A DNA stretch of 64,000 nt from the NCBI RefSeq assembly GCF_000953715.1, contig NZ_LN824141.1, positions 1,986,501 to 2,050,500 on the forward strand, written 5' to 3'. Below are positions 19,453 to 28,278 of this stretch, one piece after another; position 1 is the first letter of the stretch, and each line of letters opens with the position of its first letter. The notes beneath the pieces are model-generated. The model did no database searches, was not told the origin of the DNA, and was given only the letters and a program-made list of their open reading frames with translations. This DNA is from Defluviitoga tunisiensis (GTDB lineage: Bacteria > Thermotogota > Thermotogae > Petrotogales > Petrotogaceae). Made by a program: the position numbers and the translations under genes.

Positions 19453-22212
19453 TTAATTGCTATGGACCAAAGGTATCTCAAACCTAAAAGAAGTACCTGT
19501 TTCATCAGATTTTACTAAAAATATTTTACCTTTATGTTCTTCTTCAATGATCTTTTTACATATTGCTAATCCTAATCCTGTACCGTCACTCTTAGTAGTG
19601 AAAAAAGGTGTGAATAATTTATCTTTGACCTCAGCTGAAATTGGTGCTCCATTATTCGATATTTCAAAAAAAGCTTTCCCATCTTCTTTACCAACTTTAA
19701 TATCAATTTTACCATTCTCATCAACAACTTCTATTGAATTTTTAATAAGATTTATAAGAACTTGTTTTATCTTGTCTCTATCAGCCTTAACAAAGACCCT
19801 CTCATTCAACCACTCAATATTTAACATAATATCTTTTTGTTTGATAAAATCTTCGTACATAAGTAATACTTCTCTAATAATTTCTATCAAATCAATTTCT
19901 TCAACCTGCATTAACTTAACTCCACGAGTATATTCAAGGATTTCATTTACAATATTTTCTAGACGATACAACTCTTCACCTATTATTTTAGTATACTTTT
20001 GAACGTATTCATTATCTCCTGCTTTTTTATTAAGCCTGTTTAAAAAACCTCCTATAACTGTAAGCGGATTCCTAATTTCATGGGCAATCTTTGCCGCCAT
20101 CTCGCCCATCGTAGCCAATTTCTCTCTTTTTTCCATTTCTTTTTGTAAATTATATAGTTCAGTTACATCATCAAAAACTATAATAATCCCTTCAACTACA
20201 CCTAATTCCTCATTTCTTAAAGGCGAAAATTGAATATCAAAAGTTCTTTCTTCATTAGATAAATAAAGCTTGTAATTTTGAAGTTTCAAGTAGTTTCTTG
20301 AATGATACACTTTTTGTATTATTTCTATTATATCATCTCCAAAAACACTTACTAAATCAGCAATAGAAGTTCCCATAACGTTTTCTCTAGGTCTTGAAAA
20401 AATATTTTCTGCCTTTTTATTCCATTCAGTAATTTTTCCTCCACGATCCACAACTATTATAGCGACTGGTAAATTCTGTAAAATATTATCTTTAAAACGT
20501 CTATAATAATCCATTAAATCTTTTTGCTCTTCTAATCTCTTTGTTTTTTGGCTTAGCTCCTGATAATTTTCAATCATTTCAATAGCTAAACCAACATTAT
20601 CTTTAAATAACTTAACAATTTCAATATCCATTGTGGTAACAGGCTTTCTTGTAATTTTATTGTCTACTATAATAACACCTTTGGTTTCCAACATACCTGT
20701 AATGGGAAAAATTAGAAATTCCTCTGTTCTTACAATATCATAAATGTCTTCTAGATCCTCCCATTTTATCTCTAACATTTGAGGAACAACATGAATCACT
20801 TGTTTTTTCTCAACAACTCTTTCTAAAATAGGATGGCCTTTATATGCTAAAACTTTATTTTGGACTGTCAATGTAAGTTTATTATTGCTAGGAAGTCTTA
20901 TACCTTCTTCTTTTAGATATTGCGTTAGACTTCCATATTTTATAGCCCTTATATTAGCCTCTTTCCATACCTCATTGGCGTCTTGATCTTCATCTGGACC
21001 AACCCATAACTTTGGAATCAACAAACCCCGAACACTATCTTTTTCTAAATAAAGAGCCCTATTGAATTTTAATCCTCTGCCAGATGTTAAACCTAATAAC
21101 ATTATTTTTATTGCCAGATTTTTATCGTAAACAGACCTTACTGCTTGAGATATTTTATCTAAGCTATTCATTCTATCAAGATATTCTTTTTGCATCTCTA
21201 TAAGTTTTTCATGACTTTCTTTTAAACTAGTAAGTTTACTAACCTCATCTTGAAGTTTTCTGTATAGCTTTATTCTATGAAAAGAAAAAGCCAACCTTTT
21301 TGCGGAATCGTTTAATACACTAAAATCAGTTTCATCAAAATTTTTATATGTTCTATAATCAAAACCTTCTTCTCTGTTGTAAGCACTTAATACACCATAA
21401 ATTTCATTATTTTGCTCAACTATAGCATGAATTGAAGATTTCAAATCTATATCAAAAGCCAAAGGATAATTTTCAAAATTCTCTCTTCCAATCAAAAAAA
21501 AACTACTTTTTTCCTTTATCGTTCTGCCTTCCAATGAATTCTCAACATCTAGTGTTTTAAATCTTACTTTGCTATCTTCTAAACCTGTAAAACAATTCAA
21601 CACTAATTTATTATCTTCATATTTCCAATATGCAAGGCACTCTGCATGCAAAGAATTTTTTATTAAATGTAACACATTATTAATTAAAACATTTTCTTCG
21701 GTGATCTCTTCCAAAACGTTTGTTAATTGTACCATCAAAGATATTTTTTCTTTTAATTCTTGAATCTTTAAGGTTTCCAAAACCAAATCAATGAGTATCG
21801 AAAAATAATATAGTTCTTCTTTTAATAGCTGCTCATCGGTAGGATCCTCGAAAAAACCTACCGCACCAATCAACTTGTCGTTTAAAACAATGGGGTATAA
21901 ATAAAGAGACACTTCTTCGATCTCAGCATCACTGGTATCAATATTTTTTGATGTTATCTTCAAAAAAACCTTTTGGCCAGAAATAAGCTGTTTTTTTAAT
22001 TCGTCTTCATTTGATAAATGAATCCTAATCTGACTAATATTCGAAACAGTAGAAGCTAAAGATCTTAAAATTTCTCTCTTTGCTTCATAAATAAATACCA
22101 AATTCTCTTTTCTTAATTTGTATTTTAAACGACTTGATATTTCTTCAAAAGTAGACTTTAATAGTTTTCTTGGGTCTTCTTTTGATATAATATTTAAAAG
22201 ATTATCCATCAC
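19453..22212 (-). CDS. Soluble GAF-PAS sensor histidine kinase
   Basis: A cytoplasmic sensor kinase of about 919 residues without membrane segments. It has a long N-terminal region with GAF-like modules (about residues 20-330 and 360-560), then a PAS domain (LPVAIIVVDRGGKITEWNKK). The HisKA phospho-acceptor box HEIRNPLTVIGGFLNRL follows, then a HATPase domain with N box LINLIKNSIEVV and G boxes PFFTTKSDGTGLGLAICKK. The start is uncertain: GTG at 22212 is ten bases after GGGAGG, and ATG at 22209 or 22221 are alternatives. It is divergent from clpC. The signal is unknown; GAF/PAS often bind small ligands or cofactors. Confidence 0.88.
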   Translation of the reverse strand: MMDNLLNIISKEDPRKLLKSTFEEISSRLKYKLRKENLVFIYEAKREILRSLASTVSNISQIRIHLSNEDELKKQLISGQKVFLKITSKNIDTSDAEIEEVSLYLYPIVLNDKLIGAVGFFEDPTDEQLLKEELYYFSILIDLVLETLKIQELKEKISLMVQLTNVLEEITEENVLINNVLHLIKNSLHAECLAYWKYEDNKLVLNCFTGLEDSKVRFKTLDVENSLEGRTIKEKSSFFLIGRENFENYPLAFDIDLKSSIHAIVEQNNEIYGVLSAYNREEGFDYRTYKNFDETDFSVLNDSAKRLAFSFHRIKLYRKLQDEVSKLTSLKESHEKLIEMQKEYLDRMNSLDKISQAVRSVYDKNLAIKIMLLGLTSGRGLKFNRALYLEKDSVRGLLIPKLWVGPDEDQDANEVWKEANIRAIKYGSLTQYLKEEGIRLPSNNKLTLTVQNKVLAYKGHPILERVVEKKQVIHVVPQMLEIKWEDLEDIYDIVRTEEFLIFPITGMLETKGVIIVDNKITRKPVTTMDIEIVKLFKDNVGLAIEMIENYQELSQKTKRLEEQKDLMDYYRRFKDNILQNLPVAIIVVDRGGKITEWNKKAENIFSRPRENVMGTSIADLVSVFGDDIIEIIQKVYHSRNYLKLQNYKLYLSNEERTFDIQFSPLRNEELGVVEGIIIVFDDVTELYNLQKEMEKREKLATMGEMAAKIAHEIRNPLTVIGGFLNRLNKKAGDNEYVQKYTKIIGEELYRLENIVNEILEYTRGVKLMQVEEIDLIEIIREVLLMYEDFIKQKDIMLNIEWLNERVFVKADRDKIKQVLINLIKNSIEVVDENGKIDIKVGKEDGKAFFEISNNGAPISAEVKDKLFTPFFTTKSDGTGLGLAICKKIIEEEHKGKIFLVKSDETGTSFRFEIPLVHSN

Positions 22213-22241
22213 ATCTATCATGCCTCCCAAATCCTAAAATC

Positions 22242-22268
22242 TAAAAAATACAAGGGTATTTCACCCTT
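22242..22268 (-). terminator. Hairpin with U tract in the sensor-kinase leader (possible attenuator)
   Basis: On the minus strand AAGGGT/ACCCTT arms (22268-22263 and 22257-22252, 5-nt loop) are followed by GTATTTTTT. It lies about 15 bases before the kinase ribosome-binding site. No gene ends upstream on this strand, so it would act within the kinase leader rather than end another transcript. The 6-bp stem is short. Confidence 0.4.
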
Positions 22269-22315
22269 TAAACATTTCGAATTGACTTCAAAATCTTACC
22301 AAATATCTATAATAA

Positions 22316-22344
22316 ATTATACCACTTTATCTGCCAGAAAACTA
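22316..22344 (-). promoter_or_regulatory. Candidate sensor-kinase promoter (extended -10)
   Basis: On the minus strand TATAAT at 22321-22316 is preceded by TG one base upstream, giving an extended -10. The -35 region, 17 bases further (TAGTTT), is weak and overlaps the first 20-bp tandem repeat. It points to the kinase gene at 22212. Confidence 0.5.
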
Positions 22345-22376
22345 TAACTAGTATAGGAAAACTATCACTAGTATAG
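22337..22376. repeat. Two tandem 20-bp repeats, candidate operator between clpC and the kinase gene
   Basis: Units 22337-22356 and 22357-22376 are identical except at one base (22346 A, 22366 C). Each contains an ACTAGT palindrome within a CTAT...ATAG partial dyad. The pair ends 20 bases before the clpC -35 box and covers the -35 region of the kinase promoter on the other strand. It does not resemble the GGTCAAA heptads of the CtsR operator or the HrcA CIRCE element. Confidence 0.6.
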
Positions 22377-22396
22377 TATGAAAATTCAAGATTAAC

Positions 22397-22425
22397 TTGA
22401 CAAAATAAAATAAAAATATTATAAT
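22397..22425 (+). promoter_or_regulatory. Consensus sigma-A promoter of clpC
   Basis: A perfect TTGACA (22397-22402), a 17-base spacer and a perfect TATAAT (22420-22425), 78 bases before the clpC start codon. Such a strong promoter for a stress ATPase suggests control by a repressor. Confidence 0.9.
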
Positions 22426-22502
22426 TAAAATGAATTAGCAGTTGAAGGTTTCGAGTGATAAACCAAAACATTAATTTTATATTAACATGGAGGTGAACAA
22501 TA

Positions 22503-24968
22503 ATGAGATTTAACCCTAACGATTTTACAGAAAAATCTTTAAAAGCCATTCAAGAAGCACAAAATACACTAGCTTATAGTGGTGGAAATATTTTAAAACC
22601 AGAACACCTATTGTTAGCAATTTTAAATATGAATGATGAAAGCGTATTACAAGCATTTGAAGGAAAAGATGTTAATCTCTTAAAACAACGATTAGAAGAA
22701 GCTATTTCTAGAGAAATGGGAATATATTATTCTTTTCCTTTTGCGGGGCAACAAGGAATATATATATCAAATAATTTAGGAACTGCTTTTCAAATAGCAA
22801 AAACAGAGGCTAGTAAACTAGGTCTTAATAAAATCCCTTTATTAGCTTTATTACTTGGAATATTACTTGAAGGATCTTCATATGCATCTAAGTTATTAGC
22901 CTCGTTTACAAATGAGGGTAAAATAAGAGAATTACTCAATGAACTTGTAGAAATGGGGGATGAAGAATTGGGAGAAGGTATAGGAGATCCTTTAAAAAAA
23001 TATACAATTGATTTAACCAAAGAAGCAAAAAAGGGCAAGCTAACCCCAGTAATAGGTAGAGAAAAAGAAATAAGAAGAGTGATTGAAATTCTATCAAGAA
23101 AATCCAAAAACAATCCTGTTTTAGTTGGAGATGCTGGAGTAGGAAAAACAGCTGTTGTTGAAGGTTTAGCTCAATTAATAGTGAATGAAAATGCACCTGA
23201 TTACTTAAAAAACAAAGTAATACTTCAATTAGATATGGCCGCATTATTAGCAGGAACCAAATTTAGGGGAGAATTCGAGGAAAGGTTAAAAGCTGTAATT
23301 GATAGTGTGAAAAAAAACAGTGATCAAATTATCTTATTTATTGATGAATTGCACAATATTATTGGTGCCGGCGTTGCTGAAGGAACAGCTATGGATGCAG
23401 CAAATATCCTAAAACCCTCACTAGCAAGAGGTGAAATTAAAGTTATTGGGGCAACAACTTACGATGAATATAGAAAATACATTGAAAAAGACAAAGCATT
23501 AGCCAGAAGATTCCAACCTGTATATGTACAAGAACCATCTGTTGAAGATACCATCGAAATACTTAAAGGTATAAAAGAGTCATATGAAAAGCATCACGGG
23601 GTTAAAATACTGGATGAAGCATTGGTTGCTGCGGCTAAACTTTCAAATAGATACATAACAGATAGATATCTGCCTGATAAGGCTATTGACTTGATTGATG
23701 AAGCATGTGCAAGAGTGAAATTAAGAAGCTCAGGAAAACCTGAAAAAATTTTAGAATTAGAAAGGAAAATGTCTAGATTAGAAGACGAAATTAATCAGCT
23801 AACTCTAGAAGAAAAGTATGAAGAAGCGTCAAAGAAAAAAGCAGAATATTTTGACGTACAAAAAGAATTAGAAAATCTTAAAAAAATAGAGAAAAATCTA
23901 AAAGGAGAAATGGACAATATAGTTGACGAAGATACTATTTCAGCTATAGTTCAAGAATGGACGGGAATCCCAGTAACAAGAATGGTGGAGGACGAAAAAA
24001 GAAAACTTGCTAATCTTGAAAACGAAATACACAAAAGGCTTGTTGATCAAGAAGAAGCTGTTAAGATTGTTGCACAACACATAAAAAAGGCAAGGGCTGG
24101 ACTAAAAGATCCGAGAAGGCCTATAGGTTCTTTTCTATTTCTTGGTCCTACCGGAGTTGGAAAAACGGAACTTGCAAAGTCTTTAGCAGAAATCTTGTTT
24201 GGAACTGAAGATGCATTAATTAGATTTGATATGAGTGAATATATGGAAAAATTCAATGTTTCAAGATTAATAGGTGCAGCACCTGGATATGTAGGATATG
24301 AGGAAGGCGGGCAATTAACTGAAGCAGTTAGAAGAAGACCTTTTTCTGTAATACTATTGGATGAAATTGAAAAAGCTCATCCTGACGTATACAACATTCT
24401 TTTACAAATATTAGATGATGGAAGATTAACTGACTCACAGGGAAGAACTATAAACTTTAGTAATACCATTATAATCATGACTTCCAATATTGGCTCTGAC
24501 AAAATAAGCAAAACAAAAAAGAGTGTTGGATTCATAGAAGACGAGAATTTAGAGGAAAGTTATGAAACAATTAAACAAGAAGTTATGTCTCAAGTAAAAA
24601 CCGTCTTTAGATCCGAATTCATAAACAGATTAGATGATATCATTGTATTCAAGCCATTAAGTATGGAACATATAAAAGATATAGTCAATATAATGATTAA
24701 TAGATTAGAAGAAAGGTTAAAAGAGAAGAAAATACGCATTCAAATAACCGAATCTGCAAAAGATGTGTTAGCAAAAGAAGGATTTGACCCTATTTATGGT
24801 GCAAGACCTTTAAGAAGAGTTATCGAAAGAAAAATCGAATCTCCTCTTGCAAATATGATTATTGAAGATGAAATATCTGAAGGAGATTTAGTAATTGTAG
24901 ACTCAAAAGATGGAGAAACATTAGAGATAAGAAAAGCTGCAGGAGAAATACTTAAAAAACGGGACTAA
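22503..24968 (+). CDS. clpC: ATP-dependent Clp unfoldase, ClpC type
   Basis: A two-AAA+ unfoldase of 821 residues. It has an N-terminal Clp-N double repeat (about 1-150), AAA-1 with Walker A GDAGVGKT at 209-216, a short UVR-like middle domain near 405-470 ([19 protein letters not shown]), AAA-2 with GPTGVGKT near 550, and a C-terminal D2-small domain. The short middle domain, the ClpC-style [18 protein letters not shown] stretch and a VGF tripeptide in the ClpP-docking loop favour ClpC, a ClpP partner, over the disaggregase ClpB. The start is ATG behind GGAGGTG. A strong promoter and a terminator bracket it as a single-gene unit. Confidence 0.9.
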   Translation: MRFNPNDFTEKSLKAIQEAQNTLAYSGGNILKPEHLLLAILNMNDESVLQAFEGKDVNLLKQRLEEAISREMGIYYSFPFAGQQGIYISNNLGTAFQIAKTEASKLGLNKIPLLALLLGILLEGSSYASKLLASFTNEGKIRELLNELVEMGDEELGEGIGDPLKKYTIDLTKEAKKGKLTPVIGREKEIRRVIEILSRKSKNNPVLVGDAGVGKTAVVEGLAQLIVNENAPDYLKNKVILQLDMAALLAGTKFRGEFEERLKAVIDSVKKNSDQIILFIDELHNIIGAGVAEGTAMDAANILKPSLARGEIKVIGATTYDEYRKYIEKDKALARRFQPVYVQEPSVEDTIEILKGIKESYEKHHGVKILDEALVAAAKLSNRYITDRYLPDKAIDLIDEACARVKLRSSGKPEKILELERKMSRLEDEINQLTLEEKYEEASKKKAEYFDVQKELENLKKIEKNLKGEMDNIVDEDTISAIVQEWTGIPVTRMVEDEKRKLANLENEIHKRLVDQEEAVKIVAQHIKKARAGLKDPRRPIGSFLFLGPTGVGKTELAKSLAEILFGTEDALIRFDMSEYMEKFNVSRLIGAAPGYVGYEEGGQLTEAVRRRPFSVILLDEIEKAHPDVYNILLQILDDGRLTDSQGRTINFSNTIIIMTSNIGSDKISKTKKSVGFIEDENLEESYETIKQEVMSQVKTVFRSEFINRLDDIIVFKPLSMEHIKDIVNIMINRLEERLKEKKIRIQITESAKDVLAKEGFDPIYGARPLRRVIERKIESPLANMIIEDEISEGDLVIVDSKDGETLEIRKAAGEILKKRD

Positions 24969-24982
24969 AAGTCCCGTTTTTT
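24954..24982 (+). terminator. clpC terminator
   Basis: Arms of 13 bases with the core CGGGACT/AGTCCCG, a 3-base loop and a T run; the 5' arm covers the last codons and stop of clpC. It can also work for the convergent rubredoxin gene. Confidence 0.92.
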
Positions 24983-24988
24983 TAATAT

Positions 24989-25153
24989 CTAATCTTCATA
25001 AGGTTCAAAATCTTCTTTTGGCGCCCCACAAATAGGACATGTCCAATCGTCGGGCAAATCTTCAAAAAGTATACCTGGCTTTATTCCAAAATCAGGATCT
25101 CCATAGGATGGATCATATATATAACCACAGATTGTGCATCTATATTTCTCCAT
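24989..25153 (-). CDS. Rubredoxin
   Basis: A 54-residue electron carrier binding one Fe through four cysteines in two pairs, CTICG and CPICG, with the typical [15 protein letters not shown] and [11 protein letters not shown] segments. The start is ATG at 25153 behind AGGGGAG. It is the third gene of a minus-strand set after rubrerythrin and superoxide reductase and is the natural electron donor to both in anaerobes. Confidence 0.97.
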   Translation of the reverse strand: MEKYRCTICGYIYDPSYGDPDFGIKPGILFEDLPDDWTCPICGAPKEDFEPYED

Positions 25154-25187
25154 AATTTTCTCCCCTTTTAATTTTGATTATGTACCT

Positions 25188-25541
25188 CTAAAACACTTCA
25201 ACCCTTTTTGTATTCTCCCACAACCCATGAATATTACAATAAGAAAGGGCTATTAAAGTACCTGTTTTGGGTAATTTAATTTTAGTTTTAACATGTGGTT
25301 CAGCCAAGGTTGGGCCAAATATATACCTACCAATATGAACAGTATTAGGATCATTATCATAATGAACGAATAAATCTAACCATACAATGTGATGTTCAAC
25401 AGTATTTGGATGCTTTATTTCTTTACCTACTTGAATTTCAACTTCAAACTCTTCATTGGCTTTCACTTTTTCTATACAATCTATTGTAGGAACATGTTTT
25501 TCATTTTTAAAATCTTGTATTTTAATAACTTCTCCTAACAT
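25188..25541 (-). CDS. Superoxide reductase (neelaredoxin type)
   Basis: It reduces superoxide to hydrogen peroxide without making oxygen, using a mononuclear Fe centre. The ligand pattern is complete in 117 residues: Glu14 and His16 in EKHVP, His44 (KHPNTVEHH), His50 and the C-terminal CNIHG with Cys102 and His105. There is no N-terminal desulforedoxin domain, so it is the one-iron neelaredoxin class. The start is ATG at 25541 behind GGGGGG; an in-frame ATG at 25592 lies inside the rubrerythrin end. It works with the flanking rubrerythrin and rubredoxin. Confidence 0.94.
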   Translation of the reverse strand: MLGEVIKIQDFKNEKHVPTIDCIEKVKANEEFEVEIQVGKEIKHPNTVEHHIVWLDLFVHYDNDPNTVHIGRYIFGPTLAEPHVKTKIKLPKTGTLIALSYCNIHGLWENTKRVEVF

Positions 25542-25557
25542 ACTGAACCCCCCTTTT

Positions 25558-26067
25558 TTAAAATTCTGAAAATTTGCTTTTTGGGGCCCCACAAATTGGG
25601 CATCTATCGGGAGCTTCTCCTTCTACAGTATATCCACAAACATCACAAATATAAATTTTCCCTTTTTCAATATCTTTTTCTTCTTTAGTTGCTTCTTTAG
25701 CTTGTTTATACCATTCTTCATGAATTTTTTCTGCTTCAAGAGCAAAATGTGTAGTTCTAACAGCTTCATTTTCATTTTGAAATTTTGCTGCGTTGTTGTA
25801 CACTGGATACATTTCCTGAACTTCAAAATTTTCTCCTTCAATAGATTGTTGCAAATTATCTTGTATAGAACCCAAATGTCCCAATGCTTTAAAGTGATTC
25901 CTTGCATGAACATACTCTGCATAAGCGATAGCTCTCCACATCCGAGCTAAATTTTTTAACCCTTTTTCTTCTGCATCATCTGCAAAAATAAGATACTTCA
26001 TATGTGCTTTGGATTCACCACAAAAAGCATCTTCTAAGAATTGTCTCGTCATCTCTCTTTTAACCAT
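25558..26067 (-). CDS. Rubrerythrin
   Basis: A peroxide reductase of 169 residues. It has an N-terminal four-helix ferritin-like domain with di-iron ligand motifs (FCGESKAHMKY, AIAYAEYVHARNH, EAEKIHEEWY) and a C-terminal rubredoxin-like domain with CDVCG and CPICG. It is the first gene of the oxygen-defence set, with AAAGGAGG upstream of ATG 26067. A repeat-family copy ends 34 bases upstream; its TATAAT (minus strand, 26128-26123) is 56 bases before the start and may be the promoter. Confidence 0.96.
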   Translation of the reverse strand: MVKREMTRQFLEDAFCGESKAHMKYLIFADDAEEKGLKNLARMWRAIAYAEYVHARNHFKALGHLGSIQDNLQQSIEGENFEVQEMYPVYNNAAKFQNENEAVRTTHFALEAEKIHEEWYKQAKEATKEEKDIEKGKIYICDVCGYTVEGEAPDRCPICGAPKSKFSEF

Positions 26068-26100
26068 AATTAATCATCCTCCTTTAATATAACTTGATAA

Positions 26101-26275
26101 TGTCAGAAATTTCAAAATTCTTATTATATATGTTTTAGAATTGATTTTTTACAAAATACCTCATTAGTTTTAATACTCACTAATTCTTAATTTCTTTAAC
26201 TTTTTTGGTACTTGTACCGAGGAAAGAAAGAAGGCTCCGCCCTGAACCCATTATAAATTCAATTCATTTCTAAAG
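26101..26275 (-). repeat. Dispersed ~190-bp repeat with terminal inverted repeats, copy 1
   Basis: Read on the minus strand it starts with CTTTAGAAAT (26275-26266) and ends with an imperfect mate (26110-26101, 7 of 10 bases). Inside it carries TTGAATTTATAA, a hairpin-forming AGGGC-type segment, GGTACAAGTAC, AAAGTTAAAGAAATTAAGAA and finally ACATATATAATAAG. It closely matches copy 3 at 27087-27279 and points at rubrerythrin. The region 26276-26520 beyond it holds only a possible 14-codon ORF and a promoter. Confidence 0.8.
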
Positions 26276-26307
26276 GCCCAATATAACTCGATTTAGAAAT
26301 TGTTAGC

Positions 26308-26352
26308 TTAATTACCAAATTTTATTTGTAAATCTATCTTAAATAAATACAT
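26308..26352 (-). CDS. Possible 14-residue small ORF or gene remnant
   Basis: MYLFKIDLQIKFGN starts at ATG 26352 behind GGTGGAG at ideal spacing. It ends 33 bp before repeat copy 1. It may be a remnant of a gene lost from this gap, or simply chance; no family is recognised. Confidence 0.25.
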   Translation of the reverse strand: MYLFKIDLQIKFGN

Positions 26353-26469
26353 TTTCTCCACCTATTTACAAGTATATAATAAAGCTATTTATATTATTAC
26401 AAACTATTAAAAATTATATCATAAAATAATTGAAAAGGCGAAGAAACTGATGTTAATAATTGAAAAAAA

Positions 26470-26478
26470 TGATATAAT
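26470..26478 (+). promoter_or_regulatory. Extended -10 promoter element
   Basis: TGATATAAT lies 43 bases before the GTG start of the membrane protein at 26521; the -35 region is weak, as is usual with an extended -10. Confidence 0.5.
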
Positions 26479-26520
26479 TTAAAATAGCTTTGATTTATAC
26501 GATGAGAGGAGGCTTATTTA

Positions 26521-26865
26521 GTGCAAAATAAAGGAGAAAAAGACCTTAAAAATTTGGAATCAGAGCAAATATCTATTCAATTTAATGAAAAATTAGAATC
26601 TTTTAAAAGAGAATTAGAACAATGTAAGAATTCACTTGAAAATTTGGAACAGAATACATTAAAACTAAATAGTAATTTAAACAAACTCGCAAAATATTGC
26701 AAAACTTTATTTTGGCTTCTTTTAGGTTTGATTGGTTGTGGAATTGTCTTTTTAACAATAACGCCTCCTGTTGTAATAGGGCTTTGGATAATTTTTGCTA
26801 CCTTCATTATAATTATAGCAATTTTTTATTATTTAATAAAGCTGACTTTTAAAAAATTTGATTAA
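26521..26865 (+). CDS. Small coiled-coil protein with two membrane segments
   Basis: A 114-residue protein of unknown function. The first 65 residues are charged and heptad-rich (coiled coil, FKRELEQCKNSLENLEQNT), followed by two hydrophobic segments at about 66-85 (LFWLLLGLIGCGIVFLTI) and 88-108 (VVIGLWIIFATFIIIIAIFY). The start is GTG, eight bases after AGGAGG. Two tandem copies of the dispersed repeat follow directly. Only a membrane location can be inferred. Confidence 0.72.
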   Translation: MQNKGEKDLKNLESEQISIQFNEKLESFKRELEQCKNSLENLEQNTLKLNSNLNKLAKYCKTLFWLLLGLIGCGIVFLTITPPVVIGLWIIFATFIIIIAIFYYLIKLTFKKFD

Positions 26866-26872
26866 ATAGGTC

Positions 26873-27065
26873 CTTTATAAAAAAATTTTCAAAAAATGTC
26901 TTGAATTTATAACGAGTTGAGGGCGAAGCCCTTACCCCTACATCGGTACAAGTATGAAAAAAAGTCAATAAAATTCAAAATTAATATAGATTGGAATTGT
27001 GAAGTTATTTGGGTAAATAATTCAAATTTAAAACATAAATATACATATTTTAAAAATATCTAAAG
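26873..27065 (+). repeat. Dispersed repeat, copy 2
   Basis: A 193-bp unit. Its ends are CTTTATAAAA (8 of 10 to the family end) and ATATCTAAAG (9 of 10), with the TTGAATTTATAAC, AGGGCGAAGCCCT and GGTACAAGTA landmarks. The right half is more diverged: the -10-like region reads AAATATACAT rather than TATATAAT. It is followed 21 bp later by copy 3 in the same orientation. Confidence 0.72.
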
Positions 27066-27086
27066 ACGGTATTGATTGAATAGGGT

Positions 27087-27279
27087 CTTTAGAAATGAAT
27101 ATCTTCAAAAGTATGCATTTGAATTTATAACGGGTCCAGTGCAGAGCCCTCTTCCTTTCCTCGGTACAAGTACGAAAAAAGTTAAAGAAATTAGGAATTA
27201 GTAAGGATTAGAACTAATGAGGCCTTTTATAAAAATCAATTCTAAAACATATATAATAAGAATTTTGGAATTTCTAAAG
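27087..27279 (+). repeat. Dispersed repeat, copy 3 (best-preserved ends)
   Basis: A 193-bp unit with perfect 10-bp terminal inverted repeats, CTTTAGAAAT at 27087-27096 and ATTTCTAAAG at 27270-27279. TATAAT at 27252-27257 lies 56 bases before the TTG start of the HD-domain gene. No internal reading frame of note exists. The element has the size and structure of a MITE. Confidence 0.82.
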
Positions 27280-27312
27280 TGAGTATTTGGTTGAATATAG
27301 GGAGGGATATAG

Positions 27313-27867
27313 TTGAATAAAGAAGACGCTCTAATACTTCTTAAACAATACATAAAAACAGATACTCTTATATCTCATTGTTTAGCTGTAGGAGCAATAA
27401 TGAAAGAATTAGCTTATAAACTAAATAAAGAACCAGAAAAATGGGAAATAACAGGTATATTACATGATCTAGATTACGAAATGACTAAAAACAATCCGGA
27501 TATTCATGCACTAAAAACTGTTGAAATTCTTGATGATATGGTAGATCAAGACATAAAAGATGCTATTTTAGCACATAATGAAAAAAAGACACTCCAGAAA
27601 GATATAGAAATAGCTTTATATAGTGCTGATCAACTTTCCGGCTTAATAACTGCGGCAGCGTTAGTTAGGCCTAATAAAGATATAAGCGGCTTGTCGGTTA
27701 AATCTTTAAAGAAAAAATATAAAGATAAAGCTTTTGCACGAAGTGTTGAAAGAGATAAGATTAATGAAATTACGAAACTAGGTATTTCATTAGATGATTT
27801 TTTTGAATTGGCTATAAAAGGAATGGCAACAATAGAAAATGAATTAAACTTAAACAGCAAGTCTTAA
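27313..27867 (+). CDS. HD-domain phosphohydrolase-like protein
   Basis: A 184-residue protein of the small HD/HDIG-type hydrolase group. Metal-binding residues are visible as His22 (LISHCLAVGAIM), His51-Asp52 (GILHDLDYE) and a later His-containing ILAHNE with an Asp in YSADQLSGL. Such proteins hydrolyse phosphate esters of nucleotides or related compounds; the substrate cannot be named. The start is TTG behind GGGAGGG. Repeat copy 3 lies just upstream and probably supplies its promoter. It overlaps the convergent membrane-protein gene by four bases. Confidence 0.85.
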   Translation: MNKEDALILLKQYIKTDTLISHCLAVGAIMKELAYKLNKEPEKWEITGILHDLDYEMTKNNPDIHALKTVEILDDMVDQDIKDAILAHNEKKTLQKDIEIALYSADQLSGLITAAALVRPNKDISGLSVKSLKKKYKDKAFARSVERDKINEITKLGISLDDFFELAIKGMATIENELNLNSKS

Positions 27868-28118
27868 TAGCTGCTTTCATCCTTTTCATCATCTTTTGAA
27901 ACTTTATTAAGTTCATTAAGTTTTTCTAATCTAAGGTTTACCAAAGTAAAAAAAGAAACACTCACTACACCAAAAGTGGTGAAAATCCAAATAATTAGAA
28001 TCATCCAAAAATATTTTTCTACAAAAAAGTAGAACAGAGTAATAATTAATGCAGAGATGGCAAAATAATATATTAAAAAATAAATTATCCTTTTTAATTC
28101 TTTGGTTATTTTTTTCAT
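27864..28118 (-). CDS. Small two-pass membrane protein
   Basis: An 84-residue protein of unknown function with two hydrophobic segments, about residues 10-32 (IIYFLIYYFAISALIITLFYFF) and 37-60, and a charged C-terminal tail ending KDDEKDESSY. The ATG at 28118 is 16 bases from TAGGAGG, longer than usual, so the start is not settled. Its stop overlaps the HD gene convergently. Confidence 0.6.
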   Translation of the reverse strand: MKKITKELKRIIYFLIYYFAISALIITLFYFFVEKYFWMILIIWIFTTFGVVSVSFFTLVNLRLEKLNELNKVSKDDEKDESSY

Positions 28119-28278
28119 GTCTAAAGAAATGTACCTCCTAAAACAGCTGTATTTATATTCTATTTCTCATTTTTTTAAAAAAGCTTCAAGTGCAATTCTG
28201 AGTAACTACAGTTTTCATTTTTTAATATACCTACTTCTCTATAGCAAAAAAGAATAATGTAAAGGCAGGTGACGTTTT

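Noticed and set aside
22503-24968. ClpB disaggregase
   Set aside because: The middle domain is too short, and a VGF ClpP-docking tripeptide is present; this fits ClpC.
26920-26940. AGGGC-GAA-GCCCT hairpin as an ordinary terminator
   Set aside because: It recurs in the middle of each dispersed repeat, is not followed by a T run, and lies far from gene ends in several copies.
26873-27279. CRISPR array in the 26-27 kb repeat region
   Set aside because: Two units of 193 bp with diverged interiors and no regular short spacers; no cas genes are in the window.
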